This document shows positions 21,460 through 33,996 of a DNA stretch of 64,000 nt, one piece after another. Positions within the stretch are counted from its first letter, which is position 1, and the number at the start of each line of letters is the position of its first letter. The notes beneath the pieces are model-generated. The model was given only the letters and a program-made list of their open reading frames with translations, searched no databases and was not told where the DNA came from. The DNA is taken from the NCBI GenBank assembly GCA_019915015.1, contig JAHBBC010000038.1:62001-126000 (forward strand). The letters are read 5' to 3'. This DNA comes from Auriscalpium vulgare (Eukaryota; Basidiomycota; Agaricomycetes; Russulales; Auriscalpiaceae). The position numbers were made by a program, and so were the translations under genes.

Positions 21460-24400
21460 CTATGTGGATATCTGATAATGCTCAGCTTCTGCACCATAGT
21501 GAAGTTTTACACTAGATATATCAAATGTTAGTTTGTTACACTGATCTGCCTTTACAAGCTCATTTGTCTTGGTGTAAAGCACTTTGAGCTTATTTAGAAT
21601 ACGTAGCTGTGCTTCAACCTGATGTAACCTTTGAAATTCATACAATGCCTCCCAAAGTCTCTCAATACTTTTGCCTGGGTTATCTTGACAATCATATACA
21701 AGACTTAAGCCCTCCAGTGCTAAGCCTTTGGATAAAAAGGTGTTACCCAAACCAGCTTTATCAATGACATGTTGATAATACTTGGTAGCTTCATTATAGC
21801 GTTGACTGTTAACACATAGGTTTCCTAGAGCTAGTAAGACTATAGTAATACCATGAATATCATTGGTATCACTATGCAATTCCAAGGCATCAAGCCAATA
21901 CTGCTCAGCCAACTGAAACTCTCCAAGAGAATAGTATAAATTTGCCAGATTATCCACATCACTAGCTTCTGCATCAGAAGTCTTTATTGCTTTATGAAGC
22001 TGCCGTGCCATTTTGAATGCTGATATAGCATCATTGTAGTGGCCTTGGGCTTCATAGACTGTGCCCATTCCTCTCCAAGCTGATCCTTGTTTGAGAGTGT
22101 TGTTTTCCTTTAAATAGATGTGCAGTGCTTCAGTGTAATATTGATTTGATTTGTCATAGTATGTCTGGTTAAAATACAATTTTCCAAGGGCAATCAGAAC
22201 ATTTCCCTGCATTGACCTGCTGTCAAGAGTTTTGTATATCTGTAAAGCTTTAAGATAGTAGAACTCAGCTGGATCAAGTTGCATCTGTGATGCATTGATA
22301 TCACCTATATATTCCAGAGATACAGCATGACCAAGTATGTCACCATCCGCCAGAAAACATTGGCCTGCATTTACATAGCATTCCTTAGCTTCAGTATATG
22401 AGCTTTCTTGGAGCAGGACATCTCCTAAACGAAGCCAACTATTTCCTTGGCCTGACTTATTGCCTGTATATTGACAGAGGGATAGTGATTTATAAGCATA
22501 TTCTCTTCCTGATGAAAGATTATTTTGAGAAATACATATCTGACTTAAAGATTCAAATAAAACAGCCTGTCCTTCCTTGTCATCAACATTCTCATATATC
22601 AACAGCGCCTCATTATGGAGGCTTATTGATTCTTCAGAATCCCCAGTGCTATAAGCAATTTCTGCCAAATGTTCCAATGCTTTTGCTTCAAGTTTAGTAT
22701 CACAAATTTCTTTTGCTAGAAATCGAAGTTGCTGATAGCTCTCTTTGGCTTCACTATATTGTTCCTTGCAGAAAAGATAGTGGCCCCATGTTGAGAAAAG
22801 TAACTGTCTTAGAGAGGGAATCAGCTCCCCCCTATGGTTGTATATACAGCCAAGTAACTGTTCTGATAAAATCCCTTTGTTTATGCAAAATGTTGAGAAC
22901 TGCAATGCTGCTTCAATGACAATGGGTGGAACATCTGCTTGATCCAAACATCTGACTAGTACAACAGTGATATTTTCCTGCTCTTGCAAAAGATATGGTG
23001 CAAGAGACTGATTTGGGATATTTGTCAATGCCAGATCAATGTAATAGTTGTTCAATGCCTTTTCTTGCTCTATTGACAACCGGAAATGTTCAAGGCAGTA
23101 ATATCTAATCAGCTGGTGTGTTTGTAGCATTTTACTTGCTGTGCAGAAACCCAAGCTATGCTGTTGAATATACTTGATACTCTCATTTATATCTGTGATA
23201 TCAGGGAAAATGACCTTGTACATGTCAATCTTGTCTAAGTGCAATCCTCCTGGTAGCTTGCTAATGATAGTCAAGATAAGAATCGTTGATGGATAAAGTC
23301 TCTTGCTATATTCAATGGACAACTGAATAGACAATTCAATACTTGTCAAAGGGTGATTCTGATGACGCTCTATCAGATGTAGATGTTTGTCCTCCCACAA
23401 CTGCCACAATGCATGACAGCTCATTGATTGACATGTGTAAGCCAAAAGAGTAATTGCCAATGGAAGCTTATCAACAGCTAATACTATTTTCTCAGCCCAT
23501 GAATCCCATTTACCAGCTATTGCATAGAACACTTGTTGTGCTGCAGACATGTCAAGAGCATTTAGTATTGGCAGACAAGGCTTTGTCCAATTTACACTTT
23601 CTGGCTGTTCTGTCCCCCTCATGGTGATGAGCAGAGTAATAGAAGGAATGAGGGCAAGATCCCCTAAAAAAGATTCTAAATTTGCTTTCTGAGTCTTATC
23701 AAAATTCCATATTGTCTCCACATTATCAAGGCATATGATGCACTCATGATAATTTTGAAAATACATCAAAATATTGGATCTTAGACTCAAGTTGGTCTGT
23801 GATATATCCAGAGCTGCAGCAATTTTAAGCAGCAACAACTCCAGAGTTGTGCATGTATCACATGCAATGAAATATCTACGATCCCCAAATTTTTCAAGGA
23901 CCTTCTCATGATGCAAAACCTCCAGAGCAAAGGCTGTTTTTCCAATGCCTCCTGGCCCAAGGATAGCAATTCGGGCAGATATTGCTGATTGTTGCAGAAT
24001 AGTTCCTAAGACAGAACCTACAAGGTCACTGCGTCCATAGAATACCTGTGGTCTTGATGACATACTTGAAATGAAACTATAGATAACCAGTATGATCAGC
24101 TTGTCATTTCTAGCACATTTTTTTGCTATCAACTTACACTGGAGATACAGTCCTTTGAGTCTGCTCAACATAAGATGAGTCAAAAGGTTTGTGAAGTACT
24201 AACAAACCCACCTTTACAATTTGTAATGCTGGATCATTCAAGACCAAAACAGTCTAAAAACACCAAGATTAACCTAGCAAACCCTAATACTTAGACCACT
24301 CCCTTACCTTTGATGTTTCAATAGTATTGTGAAGCCTTTTGCTCAACATTTCCAGCATTTTCAACACTTCTGACCTCTCAAAGATTAACTTGAATTTTCC

Positions 24401-24996
24401 CCATGAAGATGTTCTGTGACATCTTGATAATACAACTTTGACATCTTGGAGAACACTATGTCATGATTAGAACAGCAAGAAGAAGTATGATGTAAAGAGA
24501 ACATACTGAGACAGATCATCAAGCACATGAAGTATTTCAGGCGGATATACATCAGATCCTTGATGTTCATGATTTTTTGGATGCATATTGAGAACAATAG
24601 AAGTTGCCTGATCCACATCCTCTAGTATCTCTTGGCATCTGTCGCGGCAGACATTGATTTGCTAGGGACAGTGTCAGTGCCATCTCAAGGTTACAAAACT
24701 CAAACTACGCACATCCTTGACTTCAATGATTCGCAGCAATGACCCTGCAGCACCTTTCATGTACGGCAAGCCCACCGTGATTTCAGCAATCTCGCGGAGT
24801 AACGCGACAGTTGTCGTCAGGGCAGGTGCTCTGTATTCGCACTCTTCCGCGGCCTTTCTCGGGGCTACGTCTTGGTTCCTCACATCTTGGCGTCCTACAA
24901 CGATAATCAGACACATCGAGTTGTGCTCTAAGGATACAATGTGTACATACGACCTCCAAGGCGGGTGAGAATCAGTCTGATGTGGGTCGATTGCAT
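21460..24996 (-). CDS. NLR immune-type receptor (N-terminal helical domain, NB-ARC, TPR), left copy
   Basis: Seven exons mirror the right copy position by position (coordinates sum to 64938): 24996-24951, 24894-24713, 24661-24507, 24455-24308, 24253-24212, 24160-24138, and the long exon 24064-21460. They give about 1066 residues. Residues 1-198 are a predicted all-helical N-terminus (GLPYMKGAAGSLLRIIEVKD), of the kind found at the front of agaricomycete NLRs and sometimes likened to HeLo/MLKL four-helix bundles. The NB-ARC follows: P-loop GPGGIGKT (235-242), Walker B ECIICLDNVE, RNBS-B LLITMRG and GLPL-like KLPLAITLL. The rest is about ten TPR-like repeats. Such STAND proteins are thought to sense non-self through the repeats and trigger cell death through the N-terminus. 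Exons 3-7 are AT-rich while exons 1-2 are not. Confidence 0.8.
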
Positions 24997-25535
24997 TTGA
25001 AGGGATAGGATGCTCTGTGGAACGGGATGAGAGGAGATGTGACGGTGTGACTGCTATCGTTACCGTGCTAAAAGCGCACGCTACACCTCCACTACCCACA
25101 TCCAGCACACCTGTACAGCATCCCAGTTCTCCTGGATCGTGGAGCTCAAAACGCAAGACTCGCCTCGAGGCTCGCCACCGTCATCGAACCAATACCCTCT
25201 CCATCCCCTTCCTAAGTGAGCCGACTAACATTTAGTCGCTATGCTTATCACTCGTGCGCCGTGTGCCGTATGAGCAGATGGATGGATGACTGGCGTCATA
25301 TATGTACGCGATTGGGTACCATGCTAGTCTATGCGAGTGGCCAACGAGTGGCGAACCTGAGTGAAGGCATCCTATAGTGCGTGTTTTCTCGACGCTTTCT
25401 CTGCACGTATGCGGCCAACGATTCAACGTTCGACAGACTTTCACGTACATCAATAAGTTCCACCTCCTGCTGCGTTATCAATCACTTCCTCCACCGTCCC
25501 GCCTTCGGCGGGCGTCCCACCAGCCTTATGCGAGC
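22735..25535 (-). repeat. Left arm of the large inverted repeat
   Basis: Nearly base-for-base reverse complement of 39404-42203 with no length change (paired coordinates always sum to 64938). It holds NLR exons 1-6, most of the NB-ARC exon and about 600 bases upstream. Identity collapses abruptly at about 22735 inside the TPR region and fades near 25535-25590 into the degenerate repeat family. Confidence 0.9.
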
Positions 25536-27260
25536 CGCCCCCACTCACATTGACCTTGTCGCCTTTCCCGGTCGCCACTGGTAGCTACTGTTGATCCGTT
25601 GCTGTCCAGTCGTCTTTGGAGGTCATCGGCGTTATCAACGCATGGCAGCCGTTCCGCGGTCACGCCGTTTTCCCGGTGGAATGGCCCTCGTTGTTCAGCC
25701 CTTCGGTCACCGTCAGCCACGAGTTCGCTGACGTCGGTCATGTCCAGCCTACGTCGCTGCTTTCGTCCTTGTTGAGCTGCAGTCGCCACCGCATCATGAC
25801 TGTTTGCTGCAGCTTTCATACGTCCGCGTTGTGAATGTAGCCTTCAGTCTTGTGCGAGTGAATTGCAGCAGCTAATGCATGCGGGTGCAGCCTTGGTTAG
25901 GGCTTCTCATCCTCGTGAGCTAGGAAGCATTGCTGACCATCGTATGCGCAGATCAGGGCTCACCTCGCTCGCCGATTGCGCAGATCAAGACTCCCCTCGC
26001 TCGCCATCTCGATAGCTTTGCCGAGTTCACGCAAATCCTGGCCACCCGCATCGCCGATGCTCCGGTCGGCTACGGCGTGATCCGCAGTCTACGCAACGAC
26101 AAGACGCCCCCGCAGCAGTCCCCTCAGCAGGAGTCACTCATTTGGCAAGTCGCGACGAAGGCTGAAGAACCACGTCGAGGACGCTCGCGCCCGGGACGAA
26201 GATATGTACGCCATCATGCATGCCCGGGACGAGCAGCTCCACGATGCACAGGGAACCGTCAACGACAGCGAGCGGGAAGCAGTTCAACTCCGAGCCGCGC
26301 TCGGAGGCGCCGAGGCCGGGTGGGCGCTGAGCATTACCGCCAGGCTTCGGACGCAGCGATCTCCAGCCTTGGCTGGTCCTTTGAACGCAGCAGGCGCGTG
26401 TGTGGGAATATTTGTTCAAGGCAAAGTGACTGCTGCTCTCGATCGCGAGAATGTCAAGCACCGCGCGAATCTTGCCAGGCCTTCGCACCGCCCGTCGTCT
26501 TCAGGACAGAACACGACCGTCAGCACGCTTTACTCCCCGCTTCCAGCTCCTCGACGTACAGCAACAGTTCGTCGTATTCATTCAACAAGCCGCCGGTGAC
26601 GTGGAGGAGCTAAACGCACCGCTCGTCAGCGAGGAGGCATGGAACGCCTCTCGCCACCCTCAGCAGTGCGCTCAAGCTCAAGGTTCGTTGTGACGACCGC
26701 GAACACGTAGCGGATCATCAGCCAAGTTGGAACCGGTGCAGGATCTGATGGTGGAGGAGCCAGGAGCTGCCTGGTGGATGTCGGTCGATAGCGACGATGA
26801 CCTGCCCGTGCACACCGCTTGCTATGTGGACCAATGGCTTGCGAATTATCGTGCGAGGCTCTCACTTCAGTAATCCCATTACATGGCATCGAGCCTCTCC
26901 TGCTACGGCCTAGGGTCCATTCGTCGGCTGCAGGGAGGCCCTCTTCTGGTCAACTACGAGTCCTCCTTCCACATTTCTGCCTCGGCCGACAGTGGAGATA
27001 GCTCTGGCCCTCGGTGCCCGCAAGCACCATTCACCTGCAGACGCGCAGAATGCGCTCATACCTGGAAGACGAGTTGGACGACTCGGGACAATGCAGACGC
27101 GCTCACCCATCGGTCTCCGAGGACAACATCGTCGCCAGCTCACTGAAGCTGGCTGAACAGGAGCGGGAGGGGGAGAAGAACATCATGTGCGCGAAGAAGA
27201 TCCACCGTGCTCTGCCAGATCTAAGCGACGACCAAAATACCGACCTCCAAGGACATTGCT
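25441..27260 (+). repeat. Unnamed degenerate repeat family, copy A
   Basis: Shares protein-level fragments with copies B (31.9-33.8 kb) and C (37.8-39.5 kb): a Leu/Pro/Arg-rich segment ending PLVATVDPLLSS (compare HPVTVVDPPPSS in B and IPVATVDRCRPAS in C) and the coiled-coil-like IRSLRNDKTPPQQSPQQES (B: IRSLRNDKNALAQRIHQRKS). Later frames such as DEDMYAIMHARDEQLHDAQG and LDVQQQFVVFIQQAAGDVEE are also paralleled in B. Frames change often, so it does not encode an intact protein. This looks like a decayed gene of a repetitive element whose intact form I do not recognise. Confidence 0.55.
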
Positions 27261-27541
27261 AGTATTTCTACATCACGGTTTGCTTCTGTAATGAGTCGGG
27301 ATTTAACCAGGATGATGTATTGTGCTTCTGCGTTGGATGAGAGGCCGTCGACTAGCATACGATGCACAAAGGAGGTTGCACGACCTCGCGATCATAGATG
27401 CAGCCTTTATTTGATACCGTGTTTTCGCCTCAGTCTTGGTCGCAAAGCAGATCAGTGTTTTCGGGGAAGCAATTGTCCGTGCTCACGCAGTACTGAAGGC
27501 GGCGGCGTCAGCCTAGAAGGCCCATACGCGTACGTATGATA

Positions 27542-28206
27542 TCACAGCGCACTCACTGGGCTCCCCACTACGAGGTTGTCACATGCACTGTCGACGTCAT
27601 CGTTGAGCTGGTAGAATTCCGCGATGGTGATGTTTGAGGCCGCGACAATTGGCACGCAAGACGTCCCAGTCGCGGTGACGTCGACCGTGCAAACTGGAGT
27701 AAACACTTTGAATCTTGTGAGCACAACATGCTCGCCTTCCGTGCCTATACCACTTACACGCTATGCAAATGGATTGTCCGGGAGTAAGAGAGTTGCCTAG
27801 AGAGCCAAAGATCAGTCCTCGTCGTGCATGTGCATAGCTAGCGTCAAACATCTCACATTGAATGCCCGGGTTGAGCGACTGAAGCTTCGAAGGGGTGACC
27901 CCTGACCATGATTAGATGGTGCTGCATGTGTCGCCTGTCCTGCAGAGGGAAAGCTGTCAGCCACGACCCATCCAGAACCCTTCCACCTCGCAAACATACG
28001 ATATTCTGTACAAACCTGGGAGACAGTGAGTCAGTGTGCAGCCCAGGGAAGTGTGCCAGTGCTACGTCGTAGCACTCACCATCGCACGTCGACCGGGGTC
28101 CGGCAGCCTTCACGCTGGTGAGTGCGATCGCCCAGAGGAAGACGGATAGCAAGACGGCAGGAGCAGGAGTGAACATCATGAAAACGAGATGCGAGTTCTG
28201 ATGCAT
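27542..28206 (-). pseudogene. Secreted two-LysM protein with one in-frame stop codon
   Basis: Five exons join in phase: 28206-28080, 28015-28000 (a 16-base exon), 27939-27857, 27796-27760 and 27713-27542. The product starts with a signal peptide (hydrophobic LLSVFLWAIALTSVKA). LysM 1 follows (LYRISTGDTCSTI ... SGVTPSKLQSLNPGIQC ... LTPGQSICI), and then LysM 2 (VTATGTSCVPIVAASNITIA ... FYQLNDDVDSACDNLVVGSP). The only defect seen is TAA at 27914-27912 inside LysM 1, a position compatible with a former Gln codon; no alternative splice removes it without losing the GDTC motif. A further exon could follow the donor-like GTGAGT near 27555. LysM proteins bind chitin or its fragments and are secreted by many fungi. 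The total would be about 140 residues. Confidence 0.7.
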
Positions 28207-29858
28207 CTGAGAGTATGGCAAGCGATGTGGTGGCCACATGTATGCATGGGGAAGCTGGTCGGGTCTGTACGAAGCGAGAGCTACATGATGTGGGCGAAGT
28301 TGAAAAGCTAAAGCCGCGACTCAGAGGCCGCGAGCTGTCCGCCACCGCGTCGGCACAGGCCCACGCCGGCCCCACGCACAGCGGCTCATCGCCGACACTC
28401 AATACCTTTTCGCATCTCTCGCGTCCGACGGATCTTCATGCGCACACGCTTGCCTCAAATCTCCAGCTGCGCCACGTCGAAGCGCACGACAAACGCACGG
28501 CCTGTGCGGCATGGGTCCCTCGACTTGGCTGCGACTGCCGGCGTGCGATCGCGGCGTACGGGAGGGTGCGGGGGCAATCCTTAGCGGTGGAACGACTGTC
28601 TTCTGCGCAAGGTCGGCAACGGAGACTAGGGGCAATCGAGGTGGTGACGATGGGCATGTGCGTTGGCTATCTCCACCCCTTCGACGACGCCGCTGACCTC
28701 TCTCTCAAACAGGTCGTGCTCGAACGATACCACGTCTTCCTTCTTGCCTTCCTGTTCAATCACCACTGATTTACTCTCTCGACTCGCGTATGACACCTTA
28801 ATCCGTTCATACGGCGCGTCCACATTGGTGCTTCGTGGTCCTCTCGCGTCTCAGTTTGGCAGCCAAGTGCTAGTACTTCAACCCCGGGTTGCTACTCTCA
28901 CCGCCGGCGGATCACGCAAAATCAACCACGGTCATCGCATGGCGAGAGGCGGGCTGTCGAGGCTTCAGACAAGCAGAACTCGCGGTTCTTCTTGTCGCGG
29001 CGTCAGCACCTGATGGACACCCACCGGATTTTATGGCGGACTGCATGAGTCAACGTTGATGTTTAGCGTGCGGGCTGCTGAAAACGAAGGTGCGTACAGT
29101 TGCTATGCTACTTCATCCTAGTCTTCGTGCTCACAAAGCGCGTGCAGCGTGGCAAGCACTCGACGGTCCACTGTGGACGCGGTTATTACAAACCAGCCTT
29201 CCTTTCGCTTCGGCAGTCGAGTTCTCTACGACCGCGACAGCAAAGGATCCCGGAAAACCGTTGATACTGCTCGCTGCTATCCCAGGAAACTTTTCGCACC
29301 CACCTTCGTCAGCACCCATCTTCTTTGCATCTCAGATCGCCTCCTCTATGCGCCGAAGTCGTCCTGCCTCTCGTTGTACTGCCGTCATACATTATAGTCT
29401 TCCCATCCATCATACAGGACCACTGCGCGCGCCTGCTATAGACGATGGCGCCGTCCACGAGAAGACCTGACGTGATTTACCGTTGTATTGGTTCTGCCCC
29501 GTCGGTTATCGAGCCGATTCGACCGCCAGGCGAACCAGAAATCCTGGCTCAGCGCGGGGCCGCACCCTTCATGGGCTCGGTTGTCTTCGTCATCACTTCG
29601 CTCGCTCCCAGCCGCCGCCGTAGGCAAACCCTCCTCCGACACCTTGCAATCGAGCCTGAACGTCTACAATCTCACCAGTCCGCATGGTGGCACGCATCTC
29701 TACCCATCCTTACGCTGTCCGACATCTTATCGTCATTCCTTGCGCATGGGTGTCCTGAAGTCTCGCCGTTACCCAAGAAACAATCGCTTCCGAATGCAAT
29801 GTGCTCGTGCTGTGACTCGTTGTCTGTAATGTCTGTAAGTTATGTCTGACTTCTTCTC
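28207..29858. other. Region without a supportable gene
   Basis: Frames up to 184 codons exist on both strands but are Ser/Arg/His-rich and overlapping. The segment contains the upstream regions of the diverging LysM gene and MFS gene. Nothing else is recognised. Confidence 0.35.
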
Positions 29859-31774
29859 ATGCATTCGCAGCTCACATGTGTTGTCTTGACAGTATCATAC
29901 GGCAAGGGAACGACTGAGCAAACGGGTCCAGAAGAGCTTTCGGCATCTCGGCACCGGCACGCCGGACCGCCGCGCAGTCGACAGCGGCATACTTGCATAC
30001 TCAAGTGGGGTGAGTCACTCTGGTTGATGGCATATCGGTCGATGAAGCCGACTGCGCTTACATGTAGTGGTCACTGCGATCGTCGCGATGGCGGTGGTGT
30101 CGGTCGCGTTCGGTAGTGCAATTGTGACCGGAGATTTTCAGGACATAGAGGATCAGTTTGGTGTCAGCCAAACTGTCGTGGCGCTGAGTGTGTCACTGAT
30201 GGTCTGTGCGTTCGGGTGCGTACAGTTCTTCTTCGTCCCGTCCATCCTTTACTTACTATCTCCTCCGTCATCAGTGTCGGCCCTCTCGTTTGGTCGCCCC
30301 TTTCAGGACTCTATGGCCGTCGTCCCCTCTGGATCTTTCCCTTCTGGCTCTACGTCAGTACGTACCTACCTTTCTCACCAAATGCGCGCGACCGTCTCAT
30401 CTCACGCTTTGCCAGTATTCAACATTCCGTGCGCTCTCGCACCCAACATCGGTGCCCTCCTCTCCTGCCGGTTCCTCTGCGGCTTCTTCGCGAGCACCGC
30501 GCTTACGCTCGCCGGCGGCGCAATTAGCGACATCTGGGACAACAATGAGCGCGGATTCGCTATCGCTCGTTTTGCCGCTGCGCCTTACGGCGGGCCCGTC
30601 CTCGCGCCGATCGTTGGTGGCTTTGTTGGCGAGACCGTTGTCAGGCGATGGATGATTTCGGTCAACATGATCTTCGCGGGAGTGATGTGAGTGAATTTCA
30701 CGCCGTGTGCTGCCTGGATATAATGCTGACTGCCGTTCAGAGCCACCTTGCGTACGTTGATCCCGGAGACGTACGCGTCCGTCATTCTGCGCCGCAGGGC
30801 AGAGAAAATGCGTGAAGAGTCGGGCAGCGATATCTACAAGACGGAGCAGGAGCTTTTCCTCCGTCCTTTCGCGGACCTCCCCCTTGAGACGCTCGTTCGC
30901 CCCTTCGGTAAGCCCTGCCAGCACGATGTTTGCGAAATGAGTACTCACTCTCGTCGCAGCGATGCTTTTCACCGAGCCCATCCTGCTCCTCATGTCCCTC
31001 TACATATCCATGATCTACGGCCTCCTCTACGCCATCTTCTTCTCCTACCCCATCGTCTTCGGCGAAGGATACGGGTTTAACGACGGCATGGTCGGCCTCA
31101 CGTTCTGCTCCGTGCTCGTTGGCGTTGCGCTGCTTGTCACGCCCTGGCTCGAAGGCCTTTATCAAAAGCAGACTGCGCAGAAGGGCAAGCCCGAGCCGGA
31201 AGACAGACTGCCGGGTATGATGCTGGGAGCGCCGTGGATACCCATTTGTACGCCAACCGCCTCATTTGCGTCCCTGAGATCACGATCCTGATACATATTG
31301 CGTTCATTCAGCGCTCTTCATCTTTGGGTGGACGTCGCCCCCGATTGTCGAGGCCATCGGCGCGCGCTGGGTCGGGCCCTGTATGTCTGGCATCCCATTC
31401 GGCTTCGGCATGGTCGTCGTGTACTTCAGCGCCAACGCATATCTCATCGACACGTTTTCCGCGCATGTCGCGTCTGCGCTCGCGGCGAAAACAGTTGTAC
31501 GGAGCGGGCTCGGCGCTGCGATGCCCTTGTTTGTTGGTGAGTCTCACCGCCTCGTCCTGGACTATCGTCGGTGCTGACTCTATGTGCGTTTTGTAGTGCC
31601 GATGTTCCATAATCTGGGCAACAAGTGGGGCGCTTCGCTGATTGCATTCCTGTCGCTAGCGATCGTACGTGACTTTGCACTAGTACGCGCATCGCTCGCT
31701 GACGTGCCTTCTAGTTGCCCATACCCTACCTCTTCTACTTTTACGGAAAAGGCATTCGTGCTCGTTCCGCATAG
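29859..31774 (+). CDS. MFS transporter, DHA1 drug/polyamine:H+ antiporter type
   Basis: Nine exons fit without a break: 29859-30009, 30068-30215, 30275-30357, 30416-30686, 30741-30907, 30960-31247, 31312-31536, 31597-31664 and 31715-31774; about 486 residues. Visible features are TM1 after KWVVTAIVAMAVVSVAFGSA, the MFS loop signature GLYGRRPLWI, TM segments around CRFLCGFFASTALTLAGGAI and FAAAPYGGPVLAPIVGGFVG, a charged central loop (RRRAEKMREESGSDIYKTEQ), and a C-terminal half with MSLYISMIYGLLYAIFFSYP. This is the layout of the fungal TPO/FLU1-like group that exports polyamines or drugs at the plasma membrane. The N-terminus is shorter and more basic than usual, so the start at 29859 is uncertain. 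It lies inside the large inverted repeat, next to the diverging LysM gene. Confidence 0.85.
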
Positions 31775-31899
31775 ATTTGATAGATTCGTTGACTGTCACG
31801 ACTCACGACAACACGTAGACATCACCCTTACGGGCTGGAAAAGACATTCGCGATTGTGCTCGCGTGCCACGTGGATTTCATAGATTCTTTTACTTTCAT

Positions 31900-33790
31900 G
31901 ACAACACACATCATATGGCATACATAGCCAGCCATCCGCTGCCGCCTCTGTCCTTCTCTTCCTCTTCGCACTCCCAATATGGTTTTTGCGTGTTTCTTCA
32001 TCTTCGCCACCATGCAGCTCCTCAAGCTCGGCGGCCCCATCAACGACATGCACCAACACTTCCTCGACAGTCTCCTCCTCGGCGGACGTCCTTGCATTGG
32101 TCTTCTGCCAGCCACCCCGCCCACATCGAATCAACCCCGGTCGCCTTGCCGGGCTTGCACCCAGTGACCGTCGTCGACCCGCCCCCATCCAGCTCTCCGT
32201 GGGATGTTGTGGAGGTTGTCAGCGCACCGCAACCGCACGCTCTTTCCTCAGTGGAAACGGTTCCCGACGCCTTCGATCTCCAACCCTGCGGTCACCGCCA
32301 GCCGGAGTTCAGTAACCATGTCCAGTCCTACGCCGCATCCGTCGTCAAGCTGCGACTGTTAGCGACTTCCTCCCCAGTCCTCCCCAGCTCGCAGGCGTTC
32401 TCGTCGTCTTGTTAGTATCCGTGCTCGTGCTCGTTGCCGCAACATACGCCCGCGGGCATGCCAAGGTTAGTGCTCATCCGACTTGTGATCCTAGGAAGCT
32501 TGCTCACATGCATGCGCAGATCAAGTTTACTGCCAGAAGCCGTAATTCACCCACGCCCACGCCCAGGCTGCCTCATTGCCGATGCTCAGCTCGCCGACTG
32601 CGCCATCCGTAGCCTGCGCAACGACAAGAATGCCCTCGCGCAACGAATCCACCAGCGGAAGTCGGTCATTCGGCTAATGCCGACGCAAGCCGAGGCAGTG
32701 ACGAACGAGCGGCTCGATGACATCTTCTAAGTCGACGCGCAAACTGAGGGTTGCTCCATCCCGCTCGACGCTAATTGCATGTCGTCGAGCAGCGCAACGC
32801 CACCATCTCGGAGCTGCTGCAGCTGCAGGGATACTGCCATCCACAGCCACTTGAAGACCCAAGATGAGGACACCCGCATCCGGGAGGACGACCTGGCCCT
32901 ATTTTGCGCCCGCGACGCCGCGACGAGCAGCTCCGCACTGCACAGGAAGTCGCCAACGCCAGCGAGCAGCGAGCCGCTCTACTTCGAGCAGATGCCGAGG
33001 CTAGCGCTGACATCATCGTCAGACATCGGGCGCGACAATCTCCCGCCTTCGCCTGACCTCTGATACATGTCAAACGGAGCGGGCACCGTGTGCGCGGCGA
33101 GGCCACCATAGCACAGGATGAGGCTGATATCATCGATGGCGAGACCGTGAAGCTACGCGGCAAGCTCTATCGGGCCCTTAGCAGCGCCCGAAATTTCGAC
33201 AGCAGAACAATCGCAATGCCCAATGCCCAGCCCCTCGACATCCAGCAACAGCTCGAATTATTCAAGCAGCAAGCCGCCGAGGACTTGCAGGAGCTCAAGT
33301 CAGCGAGGCGACGCGGAGGGTCACCACGCCGCTCAGCGGCGTCGTCAAGGATCTCGTCGACGACTTCTAATCACGACGAGGACGCAGATTCCTGTGATGG
33401 TCGACCAATGGCTCGCTAACTCATGCGACGCCCTCACCTCGACACGCACTCCATCGCATCGAGTGACGAGTGCTACATCCCCGGGTCTATTCGTTGGCCC
33501 CATGGATCTTTAGTTCTCCGTGCTCGCCAACTACCATTCACTCCCCACTCCTGACTCCATCCCTTCCGTCTCCACAGATAGTATCGATGAGCCACCATCT
33601 TCACCCACACTCATACGCGCGGACACCTACCAGTCACCTGCCGATGATGCGGCATACATCGAGGATAGCGAGGTCAAAATGAAGCGCATCGAGGAATGCA
33701 CAAAGGCGAGAGAATGCGAACACGCTTGCCTAGGGGCTCTCCGAGGCCCGTGTCGAGACCGTTGTAGTCGCCAGCTCGCCGACGCTGGTT
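31900..33790 (+). repeat. Unnamed degenerate repeat family, copy B
   Basis: Same order as copy A: HPVTVVDPPPSS near 32157-32195, IRSLRNDKNALAQRIHQRKS near 32605-32665, then RIREDDLALFCARDAATSSS and LDIQQQLELFKQQAAEDLQE near 33230-33300. Frames shift repeatedly. It ends before the transposase gene. Confidence 0.55.
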
Positions 33791-33996
33791 AAACAGGAGG
33801 CTGGCGGAGATGGTGTGCAGGCAGAAGATCTAGGTTGAGAGGCTTATGGGACAATTTCGGCGATGCAGAATCGGGCAGGAGCCTAAAGGCGTCAGGGATG
33901 ATGAAGGAGATGGCAGAAGAACTGAAGCAGCTGCCGACACAGAAGGTGCAGATGGTGCTCGAGAACGAGGAGAAATCACGAGGTCGAGAGAGATGA

